From NCBI GenBank assembly GCA_013420905.1, contig JAAXNY010000001.1, positions 5,456,001 through 5,520,000 of the forward strand: 64,000 nucleotides of DNA, read 5' to 3'. A program made the position numbers and the translations under genes. Shown in pieces: positions 46,096 through 57,880 of the stretch. The stretch is from Collybia mongolica (taxonomy: Eukaryota; Basidiomycota; Agaricomycetes; Agaricales; Clitocybaceae). The notes below the pieces were generated by a model that ran no database searches, was not told the origin of the DNA, and saw only the letters and a list, made by a program, of their open reading frames with translations. How positions within the stretch are numbered: position 1 is the first letter of the stretch; each line of letters begins with the position of its first letter.

Positions 46096-49000
46096 ATGTC
46101 CTCGAACGAAGAAGACTACGACGGTGATGGCCAGCAAGGCTCCAAGAAAAGGAGAATACAGCGCGCCTGCGATATCTGCCGGCGCAAAAAGAGTGAGTCG
46201 AGGTGCTGTTAAACTGCCGATCGGGGCTAACATACGCACCTCGGTTTATCTAGTAAGATGTGAGGACCACCAGTACAATGTAATCCCCTCATTCTGGCTG
46301 ACGGCTTTTCTGCGCAGGTGATGGCGTTCAAATGCCGGGGAATCGATGCTCTAACTGCATCGCCTATAGCTTCGACTGCACATATGTAGAAGCAGCGAAG
46401 GTGAGTCTCAAGGGCTGGGTTCTTCTATTCAAACCGACATCAATTTCTGTTTTAGAAACGGGGACCCCCTAAAGGGTAAGTTATCGTTCGTTCGGTGGCA
46501 CGTACACGACGTATTAAGACATGAAGACAGATATGTGGAGAGCCTCGAGACACGGCTAGAGAAGATGGAGAGACTTCTACGCAAGGTACGTCTCTACTCT
46601 CCCAACGAACCACACCTCACCGTACCTCACCCCACCGCACCGCACCTCACCGTACCTCATCCCACCGCACCGCACCTCACCGTACCTCATCCCACCGCAC
46701 CGCACCTCACCGCACCTCACGGTACCTCACCTCACCGCACCGCACCTCACCGTACCTCACCCCACCTCACCCCACCTCACCTCACCGTCACCGTCACCCC
46801 ACCCCCACCCGACCCAGATCTGCCCAGACGAGGCAGTGCTCCAAGACCTACACGCCAACCTCGATAACGACACCTGGCCCGCCCCCAAACTACACCCCCA
46901 CAACCGCTCACACACCATTAACACCAATACTGCCACCACCACCTCTCACCACGCGGCCCTGCCAACTTCCTCATGCACGATGCCGCCGTCCACCACACCA
47001 CACGCCATCGCCACGTCCATCATCCGGCACGTGGGCAGCAGCAGCAGCGCCGACGCGGGCGTGGGGGCAGGAGCAAGTGCAGACAGCCTGGTGGACGACG
47101 ACTTTGCGCACCTACTGCTGTCAGACAACTTGAGGCGGATGTCGCTGGACCCGAAGCTGGACATGGACACGCGGTTCTTTGGCAAATCGAGCGGGGCGAT
47201 GTTCGTGCAGACGGCGATTGAGCTGAAGAATGAGTATATTGGGGCGGGGCAGGCTGACTTGCGGCGGCCGGTGCTGGGGTCGAAGAGGCCGGAGTTTTGG
47301 ACTGTGCGTTCGGTGAGTGGTTGTCTGTCCTCAGTCCTTACATCGCATCATGACGCCTTGCAGTGGGAACAACGTACCCACTTCGTCGAACGGCCAGCCT
47401 ACGTGTTCCCAGAAGACGACCTCCTACACGCGCTCGTCGAACTCTACTTCAAACACTCCAACCTGTACATACCCCTCCTGCACCGGCCCACGTTCGAAAA
47501 ATCGCTGGCGGACGGGCTGCATCTGAGAAACTCGATGTTTGGCGCGACGGTGCTGCTGGTGTGCGCGGTGGGGTCGCGGTATTCGGACGACGCGCGGATC
47601 CTGCTAGATGGAGTGGAGTCGTACCACTCGTGCGGGTGGAAGTGGTTCGACCAGGTGCAGACGGTGAAGAAGTCGCTGTTGACGGCGCCCACTCTGTACG
47701 ATTTGCAGTATTACTGTGTAGGTGTTCAGAAACAATCTCACTGATACGAAAGCTGAGTTGTATCAGCTGGCGGTGATATTCCTGCAGGGGTCGTCGGCGC
47801 CGCAGTCGTGCTGGACGATGGTGGGGATCGGGATCCGTCTGGCACAGGACGTGGGGGCGCACCGGCGGAAGTATGACCGGAATAACATGACGATGGAGGA
47901 CGAGATGTGGAAGCGCGCGTTCTGGTAGGTCTCCCCCTATTCACGAAATAAAGTGGTGGCCTGCGACGGGGGGTATTTGACAGGGTGCTGGTGGCGATGG
48001 ACCGGATGGTGAGCTCTGCGCTCGGACGGCCGTGTGCGATTCAGGACGAGGAGTACGTATCTTGTCGTGTACCCCTGCTGTTGTGTGGACTGACTTATGG
48101 GGCTGTGTATAGTTTCGACGTGGACTTTCCAGTAGAGTGCGACGACGAGTACTGGTACCACGAGGACCCGGCGCAGCGGTTCAAGCAGCCGCCGAACAAA
48201 CCGTGTCTCGTGACGTCGTTCATTCTGTACCTCAAGCTGAACCAGGTCATCGCGTTCTCGCTGCGCACCATAGTGAGTTCGAACCATTTATTTCGAACGG
48301 GCGCGAATGACGTCATCCTTACTTAGTACTCTATTAACAAGTCGAAGATTCTGCTCGGTTTCGTTGGGCAGCAGTGGGAACAGCATATCGTTTCAGAACT
48401 GGACTCTTCATTGAATAAATGGGTGGATTCTGTGCCTGAGTACTGTACGTTCGAACTCCTGCTTCCACTCCTGGTATTTTCCTCGATTGACATCTTGCTG
48501 GTATCAAGTGCGATGGGACCCGAACCGCGAAGATGACAGTTTCTTCAACCAGTCGGCGTCGTTGTTCTGTACGTACTACCACATCCAGATCTTGATCCAC
48601 CGGCCGTTCATTCCCTCACCGCGCAAACCATCCCCACTCTCCTTCCCTTCACTTGCCATCTGCACGAACGCTGCGCGGTCGTGCAGCCATATTATTGATA
48701 TCCAGCGGCGGCGGGACGTCCCTGCGCCGCCGCAGATCCAGGTGCGTGCGATGCATCCGTTTTATCCTGCGTTAACATGCCATAATGTCGATTTTGTATG
48801 TAGATGGCAGTGTTCACGGCGGGGATCGTGCTCCTGCTGAGCATATGGGGCGGGAAGCGGTCCGGGCTGACCACGGACGCGAACAAGGAGATGGCGGATG
48901 TGTACAAGTGCATGCAAGTCCTGCGGGATGCTGAAGACCGGTGAGCGCCGCGTTTCTCGTAAACCTCCCACCGCCCGGCACAGCACTAACTTACTAGAAT

Positions 49001-50169
49001 GCTAGATGGCACTCTGCTGGTCGCTTATGGTAGGACCCTACCCTAAGATTATGTGGTTTTGAGCGCTGACTTGCTGATACGTTTCCTTTTTTTTTTTTTT
49101 CACTTGTTTAGGGACCTCCTGTACGAACTGGCGACGGTCGGAGATCTGCCACTGCCGAAGTCGACGCCGCCGGCGTCAAACAAGCGCGAGAGGGACGCGG
49201 ACAGCCCGGCCTCCGCGACGCCCGCCAGCACGAGCTCCCCGAATGGGTCGACCCCCGACGGGCCTCGCACAATTGCGGGCTCGAGGCGGGTTACGACGAG
49301 CTCGCAGACGCGCCCCCAGCAGCACCAACAACAGCCGGTGCCGCAACCCCCGCCTGCGGCGGTCAAGCGCGAACACGAACATGAACACGTGCACGTGCAC
49401 GGGCAGCAGAGCATCTTTACGCTGCCTGTGTATAGCGACGAGCTCGGGCGGCTGCCGGTGCATGAGCAGGGCCCGCCGCACCTGGATGGCGGGGGTAGCG
49501 CGCAGGTGTCGCAGGCGCAGTGGTATGGCCCCCCCCTGAGTCCGCCGGTGCCCTCGACGAGTGCTGGCGCGCCGGACCAGGGGTATACGCAGCATGATGT
49601 GAATATGCCGCCTCCGTTCACGATGGATAGTGTTCTGTATGAGCAGATGGGGCTGGCGTATGCGAGTCCGTTCGCGCAGGCGGAGAGTGCGGGGGCGGGT
49701 ACGAGCGCGAGTGTCGGTCCATCGGCGTTCTTGGGTGGAGGGGGAGGCGCGGACGGCGCGATGTTTGCGCTGGGGGGTGGTGGTGGGATGGACGCGCAGC
49801 AGACACCGACGCCGACGGCGATGCCGGGGGGACCGGGGCCGAGGCGGTTCGCATCGGTGGCGGCGGGTTTGAATGCGAATGCACAGGCGCTGATTGATAG
49901 CGATACGATTGCGATGTGGTCGAATGCGCCGACGGGCTTTGAGTGCGTTGTCTTTTTCTTGCTTTTGGCTGGCTCTGGTGTGCTGACGGACTGATTTTTG
50001 GTTAACCCCTTACCCCTTATTCTGCACCCCACCCTACCCCAAACCCATCCCACCCTCACCTTTACCCTTTTTCAGGCTGGACGACTGGGGCACGTATCTG
50101 GCGAATGTGAGCGACCTTACGCAAGGATTTCATCATCCGCTTGGACATTATTACCCCGCCGGGACCTAG
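46096..50169 (+). CDS. Zn2Cys6 transcription factor with fungal-specific TF domain
   Basis: Sixteen exons give 977 codons plus stop: 46096-46192, 46254-46259, 46318-46400, 46456-46475, 46531-46585, 46818-47312, 47364-47717, 47767-47924, 47984-48052, 48113-48272, 48327-48444, 48509-48741, 48804-48940, 49006-49029, 49112-49942, 50076-50169. The zinc cluster reads ACDICRRKKIRCDG then GNRCSNCIAYSFDC (C-X2-C-X6-C-X9-C-X2-C-X6-C), followed by the linker KRGPPKG and a short coiled coil (YVESLETRLEKMERLLRK). The fungal-specific TF domain (YFKHSNLYIPLLHRPTFEKS, GIGIRLAQDVGAHRR, MDRMVSSALGRP) spans about residues 290-560. The tail is Gln/Gly/Pro-rich, as in activation regions. It acts in the nucleus as a DNA-binding regulator; targets are unknown. 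Exon 2 is only 6 nt and lies in the zinc cluster. Confidence 0.88.
46605..46800. repeat. CACCTCACCGTACCTCA minisatellite in intron 5
   Basis: Tandem degenerate copies of ACCGCACCGCACCTCACC / GTACCTCACCCC units fill most of the 232-nt intron 46586-46817. The intron is several times longer than its neighbours (50-110 nt) because of this expansion. Confidence 0.8.
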
Positions 50170-52250
50170 CGCCAGTAGTTCCGCTGGGCTGCCTCTGTGC
50201 TGGTGCTCTGAGCGCGCATATTTTTTTCATTTTCTGACAGAGGATCATCGGTCTCGGTCTTGGCGATTGAGATGAATATGGAGATGGAAATGGAAATGGA
50301 AATGGACTTATTTAATTATTTCGCCCCAGAAATGTAGCAGTAATACCCGCTTTGAAGCCCTGACGTCGGCTTTCCTCCCCCTCCACCCCTCCCAGCTCAT
50401 ATGTATAAACATAAATAGTTTCATTTCAGCGTTTTCATATCTTGCTTCGTGGAGTAATTTCGCTCTCTGGCTTGTCATTCCTGAGTTCATTTCTGAAGTT
50501 CCGCCGAACCCCTGAATGGAAGGAATACATGCCAGGTTAGGTTCGAGTTTGCTGGCTAGAAGCAGTGACGTGCCGCCACCCCCTCATCACATCGCATTGG
50601 GGCTTATGGCTGTGCAGTTAATAGTTTTATTTGAATCAATAGGGCGGAGGTCTTCGGGTTTCATTTCTCCACTCCGAGTCGAGTCTTGACTGAGATCAGG
50701 CGCGGTGATCAAGGTGTCTGTTTGAAATGGAGGGCTTGGCCAAACATCGGCATCGTTGTCACCACCACCTCCTCTTCCAATCTTGACTCTCGTCCCAAAG
50801 TGCAGATGACTCGAAAGCTGTTCGATGTACACTCGCCGGTGGATGCGGAACTGTAGTCAGAAGAATCTCCGGGGGTGCACTTCTTGGCGGCAAGCGCCAC
50901 TGATCAAACCAGGTCCTGGGGTTTTAGACTCGGAAGGAGGAAACTGGGGACGAATGACAGAATGCGGCGCCTATTGGTATCAGGCATCTTGTACCCAAGG
51001 TGCGTCATGTGTGGTTCGTTTAACGGAACGCTGTGCACGATCTTACGCGAAGGTTTCTGTCCTGTCAGCCCTGTCGAGAGAGAGACACAGCCAGATTCGC
51101 GAAAATCCGACGTGGCGCCCTATGTCCGCATCCCCCGCATGGTCGCGCACGGTGCGCGATGTTTATAAAGTTCTGGCTATTCCGGACCGTTATCGGAACT
51201 CCCGTTCGTTTCTTTTGGGGAGCATCTCCGTTATCCATCGCCCATCGACATATTTATCCATCGACGTATTCGCACATACGGATTCGGCAGGTTCCCCCTT
51301 CTTCTTCCGACGTTCTTTTCGGGTCAGCGGTACTGCAGTGCGTGCTCGGACGTTCGACCAAACTGGCCCTGATATTCGCCGTGCTTCAGCCGGTCCCGCT
51401 GGTAGCGGCATGACATACATGTTTTGTTCACCGTGCGCTGGATTTCATGAACCCGCAGCACGCACTATCCGAGTCATACATACGCGGAGGAAACATTGTC
51501 GGAACTTATAGTCCCCGCCTATTTTGCCATTCGCACACATGTGGCAGAAAGCCGTGCCATCTGTTCGAAGAGCAAACGGTGGGTTCCTTGATGCTTATAC
51601 CCGTATGGGGACAGAACTTTGGTAATGACGCTATACATTTTTGTCCTAGCTTGCTTGCGTTTAGGGACAGCTATGTAAGATGGCAGCTAATGGCAGAGTG
51701 GCACCAGGTCGCCTAGTGCTCGGAAAAAGATACACAAATCCAGCACATCCACTCACACAGGCTATTTCTTGACTTATTTCTCAGACGGGCAGGAACTGCC
51801 TCAAGCTCTGACGGATATAATCTCGCGATCATCTAGACTTGATGTTTCAGATTGGACCGCATGCAGCGTCCCTTGATAATCCTCGAAATTACCGCGTAAT
51901 GGATCGCGGGGTTCGGTTGGCGGCACTTTCGATGAAATCGCTAAAAATAGTGATCATAGGGGAAGTCGGCGCACTGAGCTTGCATTCTAGATGCCGACCA
52001 GGTTATTTGTCCATCTTTGGTTTTGATTCATTTGACGTACCTTTGGAGGTCATGGGGTCGCGAATTTGGCGAATACAGCCCCGTCGATATCATCCAGGTC
52101 TGCCGAACATAAGCGAGCAAAAAAAAATATAGGACGCAGAGATTTGGATCATATAAAACCGGGCCCATCTCGTTCGCTTTCACTCATCCTCGTAGCTCCC
52201 CTCTCGTTGGATATTATACCTCTGTTCCTTCCCCTCTCCAAGTGTACGCC
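50170..52250. other. Intergenic, promoter of the deacetylase at its end
   Basis: Several short overlapping frames occur between 50825 and 51716 on the plus strand without domains or a coherent exon chain. Nothing else is supported except the TATA box listed separately. Confidence 0.4.
52151..52158 (+). promoter_or_regulatory. TATA box of the CE4 deacetylase gene
   Basis: ATATAAAA lies about 95 bp upstream of the ATG at 52251, followed by a pyrimidine-rich stretch where transcription starts are common in fungi. Confidence 0.55.
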
Positions 52251-53668
52251 ATGCTCGCTGCTGCCCTCCTCACTGTGTCCCTTGCAGTCTTCGGCCTCGC
52301 CAGCCCTACAACGGAGAGGCGCCAGACCTTGGCCCAGGTCGTCACCAAGTGCACCCAACCCAACACTGTTGCCTTGACTTTTGTAGGCCCCCTTTATCGC
52401 GTTCGTTACGTAGCAGTCTCACTAACGCTCGCGCCGATCAGGACGACGGACCCTTTGTGTACTTGTACGTCTGCCCCCCCCCCCTTGCATGGAAGACGGG
52501 TATGCTAATTGCGCGTGCATTCAGGTACGACGTCAGCAAGGCCCTCGTTGCTGCAGGAGCGAAGGGAACATTCTTCTTCAGTACGTGACGTACGACATCT
52601 TCCATCGAAGCGCCCCCCCCTGACTAGCATCTCGCATGGCAGATGGCAATAACTGTACGTCTCTTCGATACCGTGCACGTCCCGCCTGCTGATATCCCTG
52701 CAAGACGAGTGCATCTACAGTGCCGATAACATGAAGCGTGTCAAGTATGCGTACGACCACGGTCACCAGGTTGCCTCCCACACGTGGGCACACAAGGACC
52801 TAAACACACTTTCGTGGGATCAGAGTGAGTGGTTCTCCCTTTGCTTCACCCCCTGAATGTGGCTCAAGGGTGATACAGTTCATGATGAGATGTGGCGCGT
52901 CGAACGTGAGTTACTTCTCGGCTGACTACTACGCCATCTGACCTATACCTTTCATCAGAGGCCCTGCAGCGGATTGTTGGCGTTACCCCCGCTTTCATGC
53001 GTCCTCGTACGTTTGTGTCTTTCGCGGATGAAGTGCTATCATTGACTTCAAATTCCGCAATCCAGCCTACGGCAACTACAACAACCTGGTGCGTCAGGCA
53101 TCCGCCGTCCGCGGTCAGAAAGTTGTCATCTGGGACTTCGAGTAAGCTGTCTCTCCCCCAGTCTCCCAACTGTCACTCACCTGGCTATCACAAAAAAAGC
53201 TCCGAAGACTCCGTTGGCGCAACCGTAGCCGAGAGCAAGGCTTTGTACGATCAAAAGATCTCACAGCACCCGAGCACTATCCTGGCCCTGAACCACGAAG
53301 TTTACGGTACGCCTGCCTTCGATTGCGCGCGTCAAATTTCCCCGACTAACCCCCTGAATCTGAATCTTTTCTTAGAAACCACCGCGTAAGCCCTCGCTGC
53401 CCCTCGTTTTGGGCCTTGATTCGTGATATTGATATTCACCTATTTCTGGCTGATAGACATCAAGTTCTACCTTACGCCATCGCCCAGTTGCAAGCAGCGG
53501 GTTACCAGCTTGTCACCCTCGCCGAATGCTTGGGCGAGGAGCCGTACCAGAACGTCGGTGCCCCCGGTGTCCCCGATGTACGTATCGTCTCCGTCTCTTT
53601 AGGTTCTTTAGACCCGGTTTTAACGATACTTCCCCTTCCCCCCTAAACAGGCCTCCTGGCATTGCTGA
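52251..53668 (+). CDS. Secreted CE4 polysaccharide (chitin) deacetylase
   Basis: Twelve exons give 249 codons plus stop: 52251-52382, 52442-52464, 52525-52580, 52643-52654, 52705-52824, 52879-52905, 52959-53006, 53066-53141, 53200-53306, 53376-53385, 53457-53577, 53651-53668. An N-terminal signal peptide (MLAAALLTVSLAVFGLAS) is followed by the NodB fold. The catalytic motifs are all intact: TFDDGP (motif 1, two Asp), SHTWAH (motif 2, metal-binding His pair), RPPYGNY (motif 3), VIWDFDSED (motif 4) and ILALNHE (motif 5). It should remove acetyl groups from chitin or a related wall polymer using a divalent metal. Motifs 1 and 3 are each split by introns. Exons of 12 and 10 nt are required. It ends shortly after the catalytic domain, with no GPI signal or chitin-binding module. 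Confidence 0.9.
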
Positions 53669-54840
53669 ACGGCTTTTCCCCCCGGATGACGTCGAGCTTC
53701 CTCGCTTCTGTGGACTAATATTTTTCGTTCTCCTCGCGCCCGAACACGAACAATCTTCTCCTAGCGTGACCCCCACTTCTCTTCTCCTGTGCGGACAAAA
53801 CAGAAACACCCAAACATACCTTTTTTTATCCTAATGTCCATCATATAACTTACCCCGTATCATATTCTTTATGACCTATACACAGCTGCACTGTATACGA
53901 TTATTCTTTATCTCACGAATACGTACTTTAACGCTTGCCCCCCCTCCCCCCCCCCTTTCTCCGCTTCATCTTCGGACTTATCAAACCCTAAAATGTGAAG
54001 TACATCCTTCGAATATGTTAGTTGATGAATCGGTCAGCGCCATTATTTGAAAAAGTTCTCACTGCTAGTGTGGAAAGCGACGCCTTCCACGTCAGAACCG
54101 CGAATAAGCTGGAACTAAGTTGTGTTCTGGCAGATGCAGATGTGGCGTTGACAACAACGCCCCGCGTTCAATCAAACTAAAACCCGGACATGTCGCAAAT
54201 GTCCAGTGTTTCAGCGTCAAGCAGACGGGGAACGAACATATGCCTCCCCCATGACAGCAAGATTATCTTCCAGAAATACACCAATTTACCGCTATATAAA
54301 AACTGCAGGATTCACCCATCTCAGGTGGCCCATCCACAAATAACTAACGACAGCACACAAGAACAAGATATCTATCAAGGAAGCCGCAAAGGCGAAGATT
54401 CCGGAAGACATGCAAGGAGGCCGTCTATCATTAGGCCTGCCATTGACACCACGCTTCTTCTTCTTTCTTCCAAGATCGTCTAACCCGTTCTAAATCTTCT
54501 TCACGACTATGTAGTACTGGGAAAAAGACACCAAGGGAAGTGCATCAGTTTTTGTTTCGACTTTTGGCAAAACACGTGGCGAGGGTACGGGAGTTAAGCG
54601 GGGTCAGAGTCAGAAGGTGCGTCGGACCCTAGGGCCGACATTAAGCAAAAAAAAAAGCCGGACGTTGATCACTCGACTTCCCGAGGGGGGTGTCCCCTCC
54701 GAAGTGTCATATGGCCCCGGCGGATATCATCGTGGACATGCGTATGGTAGTGAAGACTATCGAAGGCGAAGACGAGAACTCACGTAGATTAAATACCCAG
54801 CACGCGCTAACACCAGGGCCGGAGCGGCGCGGCGACGCGT
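53669..54840. other. Intergenic between deacetylase and DHHC gene
   Basis: Contains a C-rich homopolymer tract (53938-53957) and short uninformative frames. The convergent DHHC gene ends at 54841. No additional gene supported. Confidence 0.45.
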
Positions 54841-56446
54841 TCACGGCTCGTCGTCGTCGTCGTCGTCGTCCTCGCCATCGTCATCTGTCAACTCCTCGCC
54901 CCGCCTGATACCGTGATGGCGCTCGTAGCCCTCCCGGCGTGCCCAGGAACGGCCATCGGTGTAAGGGTTGATGCGCAGTGGGAGCACGAGCGTGTAGAGC
55001 GGGCTGCAAGCGACGATTAGTATTAGCGGGTGGCTCGACCCGGAATGGGCGGAGCGTACGTACTATCCGTGATCCCCTACATTAAAGAACAGCTGTAGGT
55101 TCTTCCGTTTGCTGCGAAGCAAAGACGGCAAGTCAGACGGGGTGGGTTGGGCATGGAGTTAAGGGAGCGTTTGCGGTTGACGTACCCAAGGTCATATGAG
55201 TTGACAAAGTCCTGGGTGACTGGGGTAAATATAATTTACCCGAAGACCCCATCATGATGTATAGACGCACCTCGCCCCGGGACTTGGCCCGCTTGCGGTA
55301 TATTTCGTGATCCTGCCCTTCGACGGACGTTTCGCCGTTGGCGACGCCGTATAGGTGGTAGGAAAGCATGATCCCGACTGCGAGGCAGAGCACGCCAGAG
55401 AGGATGTATATCATGATGTACATGACCTCTGGAACGTTGTGCGCCCATGAGCCCTGCAATGCGTGGCGCGTCAGTGGGGGAGGATCCGGAGGGTTTGTTA
55501 GGCACGGACGTAGGTGACACCTAGGGCGCTGAAGAGCTCCTGGTATCCGAGAAGGCACAGGCAGAATGTCGCGAGAACCAGGTATGCCCTGAGCGAAGTA
55601 CCCCGTAGTTAGCCATTGAAATGGGCACGAGGCGGGGCTTCTTACATGAACATGACGAAATGTCGCTCATTATGCAGCCCAACGCACTGGTTTATCCCTA
55701 TAGAAATGAGAGTTCAAAGAAAGCAGTCGCGTGACGTGGGCTAAAACCGGAACATACACTGCCGTGAATGAGAGCACGAAAGAAGGCTGGCGAGAAGGGA
55801 TCACTCACGGGACAGTGGTGGTCGTACTTTAGCACACATCGATTACATATCCGACAGTGGTGCGCTCTCTGTGGACGGTGGCCTCGTTAGCTTGCGGGTC
55901 GCGCTCATACACATCACAATGCCACGCACTTCCGGCTTCGTCTGCCCACACTTGATGCACTGCGTCACCTCCGCCCTCGTGACGTTCACCGCGGACGACC
56001 AGCGCACTCCCCCACCGCCCGTCAACGCCCTCCCCTTCGCAGCTCCCCGTCTCCGCGCCCACAGAACGCCGCTCCCTGGCTCTCGGGGAGGGTCCTCGAC
56101 AAACCCAGGCTTGACCGTGCACACGTAGTAGTAGTGCATATGCAGGTTCGCCGCGATGAGCACGCACACGGGCAGTGTGACGACCTGGTACGAAAGGCTG
56201 GGCATGATGACGTCGACTACATAGAAACCAAATGTGCCGTGATCAGTTGTGTTTTTGTGGCGGCCAGCTGGCCAGACAAGGTAGCTCGGGTTTGGGCTAT
56301 GACTACTCACAAAAACATATTGTCCCAGTGCCGATGAGGATGACAGCGAGCCCGACAAAGAAGGGCCCTGCGGCGCCTGTGACCCTGTCGCCGAACCTCT
56401 CGAGGGCCTTGAAGCAGCGAAAAACGGAACGAGAGCAGAAGCCCAT
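54841..56446 (-). CDS. DHHC palmitoyltransferase, Pfa4-like, with a 1-nt exon
   Basis: Exons 56311-56446, 55930-56216, 55809-55868, 55758 (one base), 55646-55697, 55510-55588, 55271-55453, 55186-55211, 55064-55111 and 54841-55003 sum to 344 codons plus stop. The order is two N-terminal membrane helices, the Cys-rich DHHC domain ([19 protein letters not shown], then [17 protein letters not shown]), two more helices ([32 protein letters not shown]) and a cytoplasmic tail with [13 protein letters not shown] and NPYTDG, ending in an acidic run. DHHC enzymes transfer palmitate to cysteines of membrane proteins; fungal Pfa4 acts at the ER on chitin synthase, which is family knowledge. The donor after exon 6 could be GTCCGT (used here) or a GT twelve bases earlier. 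The splice across the DHHC motif needs the single-base exon. Confidence 0.88.
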
Positions 56447-57123
56447 CGTGGTTGGAGTGCGAAAGTGGGTTGTGGCGGTGCTGAGCTGTGGCGGGTCGGC
56501 ATCATCACCGTGCCTCCCCGCCCGTCGGAGCCCGTTCATGGAAAACGTATTAAATCCAGAACAACGATGGATACCTACTCATATTTATCTCACAACAACG
56601 CGTTCCAGAGGAGTTTGCATCACTATGACCTGTCCAATGCCAGGCTTTGCACGCATCAGCTTTTTCCTTTGAAGTCTAGACCAGATCCTGACAATTCGTT
56701 CCTTGCATATACAGTATTCTACTCCATACTCTGAAATGAAATTCGGTTAGTGGTTCTATAGCGTACAGTCTAATTTTAAGGAAAAGATCAGCGCTCCCAT
56801 TCCAGCCCAAGTGACGTCACCTCAAATCCCTTCGCACCATCGGGACAAGCTGCAAAAAATTCCTTACACTCATGCAACAGACCGAGAATGAATGCAGAAT
56901 AATGATATGAGAAATTCTATTGTGGATGAGGGGGGAGTGATGGGTATGTGGCGAACTAGTCGTCTATATGTAAGCCAAAGACCAACCAATGACAGACAAA
57001 AGTCATAAAATGTGGAGAGGGGGGGGTCGACGACACATCGAAGCGCCACAAGCAAATATAGGTGCAAATTATAGAGTGTAGTATTGTCTGTAAGGGTCAT
57101 CCATCCAATAACGTAGCGAACTT
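56447..57123. other. Intergenic, promoter of the DHHC gene
   Basis: This stretch separates the DHHC start from the cytochrome c stop; both genes read on the minus strand. Nothing else is seen. Confidence 0.45.
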
Positions 57124-57693
57124 TTATGCGGTCTGCGAGAGGGATGAGTAAGCTAAAAACGTAGCATGGACCAGGGTGAAGGACGCAACGCACAGATTTT
57201 TTAAGGAAGGTAATGAGATCATTCCTGTCCTTCTCCTTCTTCAGACCAGCGAACGCCATCTTCGTACCAGGGATGTACTAGACAGAGGAGCAGAAGCGGA
57301 AGTAAGCACCTAGCAGCGGCGGTAGTAATAACAGCGGGCGTCCGTACCTTTTTGGGGTTCTCGAGGTACTCGAAGAGGGTATCCTCACTCCACACAATGC
57401 CCTTATTCACGTTGGCGGCAGTGTACGAGTACCCCTCTCCCTGTCCGGTCTTGCGACCGAAGAGCCTACGAAAAGGAACTCGTCAGCCTCCGAAACGTAT
57501 AATGGGCCGTAAAGAGACGTACCCGTGAAGGTTAGGGCCGACTTTGTGAGCCTCGCCAGCACCGACGGTGTGGCATTGAGCGCAACGGGTCTTGAAGAGG
57601 GACTCGCCCTTTGCAAGATCGCCTATACCACCACGTAAGTATATGTCCCGGGCTCTCTCGACAACTCGGGCACGCACCAGCAGAGTAACCCAT
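57124..57693 (-). CDS. Cytochrome c
   Basis: Five exons (57678-57693, 57523-57622, 57348-57465, 57194-57277, 57124-57132) give 108 codons plus stop, the usual fungal length. The haem attachment motif CAQCH lies at residues 19-23, with the proximal His23. The loop KKYIPGTKM supplies the axial Met at residue 85. Other conserved segments are [24 protein letters not shown], and the C-terminal helix [12 protein letters not shown]. The protein shuttles electrons between complexes III and IV in the mitochondrial intermembrane space. The last exon is 9 nt and codes only Thr-Ala-stop. A CCAAT element lies upstream. Confidence 0.95.
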
Positions 57694-57872
57694 TTTCTAA
57701 CAGTTAAAGGTCGTTAAGTCGAGGAGAATAGAAAGGGATTATACAGAAGGGTAACACGAAAACGACGACGATATGATGATGATGAGCTGGAGCTACGAGC
57801 AAATAAAAATGTTTTTAAAACTTTTTGAAGGCCTGTTGGCGTGATCATGTGACGTCCCGGTTTACTCCGCTA

Positions 57873-57880
57873 ACCAATCA
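57873..57880 (-). promoter_or_regulatory. CCAAT/HAP-complex site upstream of cytochrome c
   Basis: On the coding strand of the cytochrome c gene this reads TGATTGGT, a perfect match to the TNATTGGT consensus bound by the HAP complex, about 180 bp upstream of the start codon. In yeast the same element drives the cytochrome c gene CYC1. Confidence 0.5.

Noticed and set aside
49053..50059. Long minus-strand ORF over the 3' exons of the Zn2Cys6 gene
   Set aside because: Shadow of the 831-nt Gln/Gly/Pro-rich exon. The plus-strand frame joins cleanly to neighbouring exons on both sides.
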